64,000 nucleotides of DNA from Alloalcanivorax mobilis (GTDB taxonomy: Bacteria > Pseudomonadota > Gammaproteobacteria > Pseudomonadales > Alcanivoracaceae), in NCBI RefSeq assembly GCF_002864685.1, contig NZ_NMQZ01000018.1:45948-109947 (forward strand), given 5' to 3'. The translations under genes and the position numbers were made by a program. Positions 59,528 through 64,000 of this stretch are shown one piece after another. A model generated the notes under the pieces. It was not told the DNA's origin, made no database searches, and was given only the letters and a program-made list of their open reading frames with translations. How positions within the stretch are numbered: position 1 is the stretch's first letter; each line of letters opens with the position of its first letter.

Positions 59528-60340
59528 ATGGAAACCTACACTGGAAGTTGCCTGTGCGGCGACGTGGCATTTCGCGTGGTGGGCGCGCTGGCGCCGATTC
59601 AGGTGTGCCATTGCCGGCAGTGCCGCAAGGCGCAGGGCTCCGCGTTCGCCGCCAATACGCCGGTGCGGGAAGAGGCGTTATTGTTCGAGCGTGGCCGCGA
59701 TCTGATCCGTGAATTTGAATCCTCGGCGGGGAAATGGCGGGCCTTCTGTTCGCAATGCGGCTCGCCGGTCTACAGCCGGCATGTCGATGCGCCCGGTGTG
59801 TTTCGCATCCGGGTCGGGCTGCTTAACGAACCGCTGGACGTGCGTCCGGAGTCCCACGCTTTTGTCGCGTCAAAGGCCGACTGGTGGCGCATCGACGACC
59901 ACTTGCCCCGTTTCGAGGGCGCCCGTTCTTCGTCTTCGCCCGTTAACACCGAAGCGCAGAACCGCCCCGCCCGCGCATGTCTCGACGCCGCCGTTCCACA
60001 GCTGCCGACCGGCGACATCGAAACCAGCGCGGATTTTTTCGTCACCCGGCTGGGCTTTCAGGTGATCGGCAAATTCCCCGAGCATGGCCATCTGATCGTG
60101 CGGCGCGACGACGCCGAGCTGCACTTCTGGCGTGCCGAAAGCGAACAGCAGGCAAGACGTATCGCCAGTGCCAGCAGTTGCTACCTGCGGGTGCGGCATA
60201 TCGAAGCGCTGTTCGATGCCTTGCAGGCATTGGGCGCACCGTTCCGGTTTCCGCTCACCCGCCAGCCCTGGGGCATGCACGAAATGCAGGTCGATGACCC
60301 CTATGGCAACGCGATCCGCTTTGGCGAGCCGTTGGATTGA
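59528..60340 (+). CDS. GFA-domain protein fused to a glyoxalase-fold (VOC) domain
   Basis: 270 residues. Residues 1-130 are a GFA/CENP-V zinc domain: METYTGSCLCGDVAFRV, CHCRQCRKAQGSAFAANT and FCSQCGSPVYS with the expected cysteines. After a linker rich in Ser/Asn (SSSSPVNTEAQNRPAR), residues ~150-268 form a VOC domain (VPQLPTGDIETSADFFVTRLGFQVIGKF, MHEMQVDDPYGNAIRFGEP), close to bleomycin-resistance-type proteins. The fusion joins a thiol-adduct-type domain to a glyoxalase fold; substrate unknown. One continuous frame, no sign of a sequencing artefact. Confidence 0.88.
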   Translation: METYTGSCLCGDVAFRVVGALAPIQVCHCRQCRKAQGSAFAANTPVREEALLFERGRDLIREFESSAGKWRAFCSQCGSPVYSRHVDAPGVFRIRVGLLNEPLDVRPESHAFVASKADWWRIDDHLPRFEGARSSSSPVNTEAQNRPARACLDAAVPQLPTGDIETSADFFVTRLGFQVIGKFPEHGHLIVRRDDAELHFWRAESEQQARRIASASSCYLRVRHIEALFDALQALGAPFRFPLTRQPWGMHEMQVDDPYGNAIRFGEPLD

Positions 60341-60364
60341 CGCTGGCACGCTGCACGCACGCGC
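60341..60364. repeat. word-repeat tract (CACGC words)
   Basis: CGCTGGCACGCTGCACGCAC then GCGC, starting on the base after the stop codon of the GFA-glyoxalase gene. The rest of the 202-bp spacer to ribC contains GC-rich inverted repeats (CCGCCGGG near 60440) but no FMN riboswitch that I can recognise. Confidence 0.45.
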
Positions 60365-60542
60365 TTCGCCGTTATTTGGACGGATTCCCCCCAGGCGTTT
60401 ATTATTGCCCTCTCTGAATTCGCGCTTTCCCAGGCGCCCGCCGGGCTATCCCGGCGGTCTCACTTCGCGTGCCGGGCTTGGATCGAGACATCCCGATGAC
60501 ACCGGGCCCGGCGGCACAGGCCCCGACGCACAGAGGTATACC

Positions 60543-61211
60543 ATGTTTACAGGCATCATCGAGGCCCAGGGCCGGGTGGCGGCGCTGACGCCCAGCGGTG
60601 GCGATGTGACGCTGCGCATCCACAGCGACGAGCTGGATTATTCCGATGTAAAGCTGGGCGATTCGATCGCCGTGAACGGCGTGTGTCTGACCGTGACGGC
60701 GCTGGAGGGGGGCGCGACATTCGCCGCCGACGTGTCCGGCGAGACCCTGTCGCTGACCTCGCTGAATCAGCTCAAGAGTGGCAGCCGCGTTAACCTAGAG
60801 AAGGCGATGACGCCCTCCACGCGTATGGGCGGCCACCTGGTCAGCGGCCATGTGGATGGCCTGGGCAAAGTGGTGGCGATGCAGCCCGACGCCCGCTCGG
60901 TGCGCATCGACATCGAGGCGCCGGCGGCGCTGGCGCGCTACATCGCCCATAAGGGCTCGATCACCGTGGACGGCATCAGCCTGACCGTGAACAGCGTGGA
61001 TGGCGCGGTGTTCTCGCTGAACATCATTCCCCATACCCAGGACGTCACCACCATCCAGGACTGGAAGCCGGGCACGCCGGTGAACCTGGAAGTTGATATC
61101 ATTGCCCGCTACCTGGAACGGCTGCTGCTCGGCGAGCGCGCCGCCGAACCCGGCGCGCAGGGCATTTCCATGGCGTTTCTCGCCGAGCATGGGTTTTTGA
61201 AAGGCGTCTGA
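60543..61211 (+). CDS. ribC: riboflavin synthase alpha chain
   Basis: 222 residues from MFTGIIEAQGRV. The tandem lumazine-binding folds are clear: SIAVNGVCLTVTAL...FAADVSGETLSLTSLNQLKSGSRVNLEKAMTPSTRMGGHLVSGHVDG and GSITVDGISLTVNSVDGAVFSLNIIPHTQ. It dismutates two lumazines to riboflavin (also called ribE). In most relatives it directly follows ribD; here ribD lies 46 kb upstream. Confidence 0.96.
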   Translation: MFTGIIEAQGRVAALTPSGGDVTLRIHSDELDYSDVKLGDSIAVNGVCLTVTALEGGATFAADVSGETLSLTSLNQLKSGSRVNLEKAMTPSTRMGGHLVSGHVDGLGKVVAMQPDARSVRIDIEAPAALARYIAHKGSITVDGISLTVNSVDGAVFSLNIIPHTQDVTTIQDWKPGTPVNLEVDIIARYLERLLLGERAAEPGAQGISMAFLAEHGFLKGV

Positions 61212-61235
61212 CGTCAGACGTCGGACGTCCGACGC
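61206..61235. repeat. word-repeat tract (GACGTC words) between ribC and ribBA
   Basis: Four variants of the word (A/G)GACGTC follow one another, overlapping the ribC stop (61209-61211). The halves GTCTGACGTCAGAC and GTCGGACGTCCGAC are each perfect palindromes. It is the only unusual feature in the 38-bp ribC-ribBA gap. Confidence 0.6.
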
Positions 61236-61249
61236 AAAAAGGCAGTGAC

Positions 61250-62380
<1,131 letters not shown>

Positions 62381-62499
62381 ACGCCGCCGCCCGCCAATTT
62401 GGGCAGGAAAGCGCCGCCGCGAGCGGGTAAACTACGCTCGCTGACCCGGCCCGGCCGGGTGTCCTTCAGCCTGATGGCTCACTGGATCAAGAGTTCTTT

Positions 62500-62970
62500 A
62501 TGACCGATATCAAGACCTTCGAAGGCACCTTCAACAATGTGGGCGGCCGATACGCCCTGGTGGTGGCCCGCTTCAACAGTTTCGTGGTGGAAGCCCTGCT
62601 CGACGGCGCCGTGGATACCCTGGTGCGCCATGGTGTGTCCCGTGACGACATCGAGATCGTGCGCGTGCCTGGCGCTTGGGAGCTGCCGGTGGCGGTGAAG
62701 AAAGTGCTGGAAAAGCGCGACTACGACGCGGTGGTGGCGCTGGGCGCGGTGATCCGTGGCGGCACCGCCCACTTCGAGTTCGTCGCCGGTGAAGCCGCCA
62801 AGGGCATCGCCGCGGTGCAGAACAGCACCGGCGTGCCGGTGGCGTTCGGGGTGCTCACCGTGGACACCATCGAGCAGGCCATTGAACGCAGTGGCACCAA
62901 GGCCGGCAACAAAGGCGCCGAGGCGGCGCTCTGCGCGCTGGAAATGGTTTCGTTGTTCAAGGCGCTTTGA
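62500..62970 (+). CDS. ribH: 6,7-dimethyl-8-ribityllumazine synthase
   Basis: 156 residues. [77 protein letters not shown] and [33 protein letters not shown] are diagnostic. It joins the RibB product to the pyrimidine from RibD. Its stop shares one base with the nusB start. Confidence 0.97.
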   Translation: MTDIKTFEGTFNNVGGRYALVVARFNSFVVEALLDGAVDTLVRHGVSRDDIEIVRVPGAWELPVAVKKVLEKRDYDAVVALGAVIRGGTAHFEFVAGEAAKGIAAVQNSTGVPVAFGVLTVDTIEQAIERSGTKAGNKGAEAALCALEMVSLFKAL

Positions 62971-63482
62971 TGAGTTCTCCCTCTCCTTCCTCACCCGCCG
63001 CTCGCCGCAAGGCGCGCCGCTATGCGCTGCAGGCCATGTACCAGTGGCAGCTCGCCGGTGCCGCGCTCAGTGATATCGAGGCCCAGTTTATGGCCGACAA
63101 CGATATGAAAAAGGTGGACCGCGATTACTTCCACGCCTTGCTGCATGGCGTACCGGCCGACGTCACCGCTCTGGACGAGGCGCTGCGGCCGTTTCTGGAT
63201 CGCCGGGTGGAGGAGCTTTCCCAGGTGGAGAAGGCGATTCTGCGGATCGGCGCGTTCGAGCTGAAATCGCGCATCGACGTGCCCTATCGGGTGGTCATCA
63301 ACGAGGGCATCGAGCTGGCCAAGGTGTTCGGCGCGGAAGAATCGTTCAAGTACGTCAACGGCGTGCTGGATAAGCTGGCGCGCCGCTTGCGCAGCGCCGA
63401 GGCCGCCCACCGCCCGGCTTCCCGGAGCGCACCGGACGGCGACCCGGGCGCGGACAGCGACCCCGAATCCTCCGGGCCGTGA
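62970..63482 (+). CDS. nusB: transcription antitermination factor NusB
   Basis: 170 residues from the ATG overlapping the ribH stop (TGATG). All-helical NusB core: [75 protein letters not shown]. The last ~30 residues form an Ala/Pro/Asp/Ser-rich tail ([20 protein letters not shown]) absent from E. coli NusB. Acts in rRNA antitermination. Confidence 0.95.
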   Translation: MSSPSPSSPAARRKARRYALQAMYQWQLAGAALSDIEAQFMADNDMKKVDRDYFHALLHGVPADVTALDEALRPFLDRRVEELSQVEKAILRIGAFELKSRIDVPYRVVINEGIELAKVFGAEESFKYVNGVLDKLARRLRSAEAAHRPASRSAPDGDPGADSDPESSGP

Positions 63483-63515
63483 ATCGGAGCCGGGCCTGAC
63501 GATCAGGAAGCCGTC

Positions 63516-64000
63516 ATGGATGAATTCGCTCTGATCAAGCACTACTTCCGGCGCGCCGCCGACGCGGCCGCCGCCGGGGTGGTGCTTGGCCCCGGCGATG
63601 ACGGCGCCCTGCTGCAACCGCCGCCCGGCGAGCAACTGGTGATGACCCTGGACACCAGCCTGGCCGGGGTGCATTTCCCCGAAGATCTGCCGGCCCGTGA
63701 GATCGGTTACCGTTGCCTGGCGGTGAACCTTTCGGACCTCGCCGCCATGGGCGCCCGCCCGTTGTGGTTCCTGCTTTCCCTGACCTTGCCACGCACCGAC
63801 GAAGACTGGCTGGCGGCGTTTTCCGCCGGCCTGTATGCGCTGGCCGATGACGCCGGCATCGCGCTGGTGGGTGGCGACATGACGCGCGGTCCGCTGGCCA
63901 TCGCGATTCAGGCCACCGGCGCGGTGGCGCCGGGCCGGGCGCTGCGCCGCGATGGCGCGCTGCCGGGCCAGACCATCGCGGTGACCGGGGTGCCGGGGCG
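63516..64000 (+). CDS. thiL: thiamine-monophosphate kinase ThiL (3' end outside window)
   Basis: 161 residues visible from ATG at 63516. MDEFALIKHYFRRA, VVLGPGDDGALLQPPPGEQLVMTLDTSLAGVHFP, IGYRCLAVNLSDLAAMGARPLWFLLSLTLP and GIALVGGDMTRGP are ThiL motifs for Mg-ATP and TMP binding. It makes thiamine diphosphate. The position after nusB is the standard one. Confidence 0.95.
   Translation, partial: MDEFALIKHYFRRAADAAAAGVVLGPGDDGALLQPPPGEQLVMTLDTSLAGVHFPEDLPAREIGYRCLAVNLSDLAAMGARPLWFLLSLTLPRTDEDWLAAFSAGLYALADDAGIALVGGDMTRGPLAIAIQATGAVAPGRALRRDGALPGQTIAVTGVPG

Noticed and set aside
60341..60542. FMN riboswitch before ribC
   Set aside because: The conserved FMN-element core sequences (such as AGGGGCAGGGTGAA) are not present; only GC-rich hairpins are seen.

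Overview
The window is GC-rich chromosomal DNA from a gammaproteobacterium. The gene families (nrdR-ribD and ribC-ribBA-ribH-nusB-thiL, EttA, PaaA-K, LivKHMGF, a PycA/PycB-type pair, GlyGly-CTERM sorting) point to the Alcanivorax/Pseudomonas/marine gammaproteobacterial neighbourhood; an Alcanivorax-like host is an inference from gene content only. No tRNA, rRNA or CRISPR array was recognised.

Layout. 1-9.1 kb (mostly minus strand): DUF547 protein (cut by the window edge), a membrane-domain/flavin disulfide reductase fusion, an FdhF/YdeP-type molybdopterin oxidoreductase with FdhD, an ECF sigma/anti-sigma pair, and ettA. 9.3-14.2 kb: chemoreceptor, glyA, nrdR, ribD. 14.2-21.9 kb: a diguanylate cyclase and the paaABCDE-paaZ phenylacetate operon, which ends in a clear terminator. 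21.98-36.4 kb: an accessory, defence-like island. It begins with an AT-rich four-gene ABC-three-component (ABC-3C) system, followed by SymE, a three-Cys-motif protein with its TcmP partner, a Vsr/C5-methyltransferase/Eco29kI-type restriction operon, DUF488, and a dense, partly decayed set of toxin-antitoxin genes (HigA, MntA-like, nucleotidyltransferase/HEPN, Fic, HigBA) carried on two diverged copies of one cassette. 36.4-50.4 kb: a LysR gene split by a MITE with perfect 32-bp ends, glyoxalase-fold and GST genes, AraC regulator, tannase-family esterase, biotin-dependent carboxylase pair (pycB/pycA) with a divergent LysR regulator, a signal peptidase I homologue lacking the usual lysine, and a large surface lipoprotein with a GlyGly-CTERM tail. 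50.5-59.4 kb: livFGMHK transporter divergent from paaX, then paaG-paaI-paaK. 59.5-64 kb: a GFA-glyoxalase fusion, then ribC-ribBA-ribH-nusB-thiL.

How it fits together. The usually contiguous nrdR-ribD-ribC-ribBA-ribH-nusB-thiL group is split between ribD (ends 14146) and ribC (starts 60543), so about 46 kb sits inside it. The two halves of a phenylacetate pathway (ring epoxidase and PaaZ on the left; PaaG, PaaI, PaaK, the PaaX repressor and a Liv-type transporter on the right) lie inside that insert and are themselves separated by the defence island and metabolic genes. The word CGATAC (or its complement) occurs in all three putative paa/liv promoters and is a candidate PaaX site.

The most interesting item is the ABC-3C operon at 21987-25215. 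A 92-residue two-helix membrane protein ends in a 14-residue motif that is repeated at the N-terminus of the next protein. The two copies agree at 10 of 14 residues while 4 of the 10 shared codons differ silently. This is the arrangement expected of a homotypic (amyloid-like) signalling motif linking a membrane effector to its ABC-3C adaptor.
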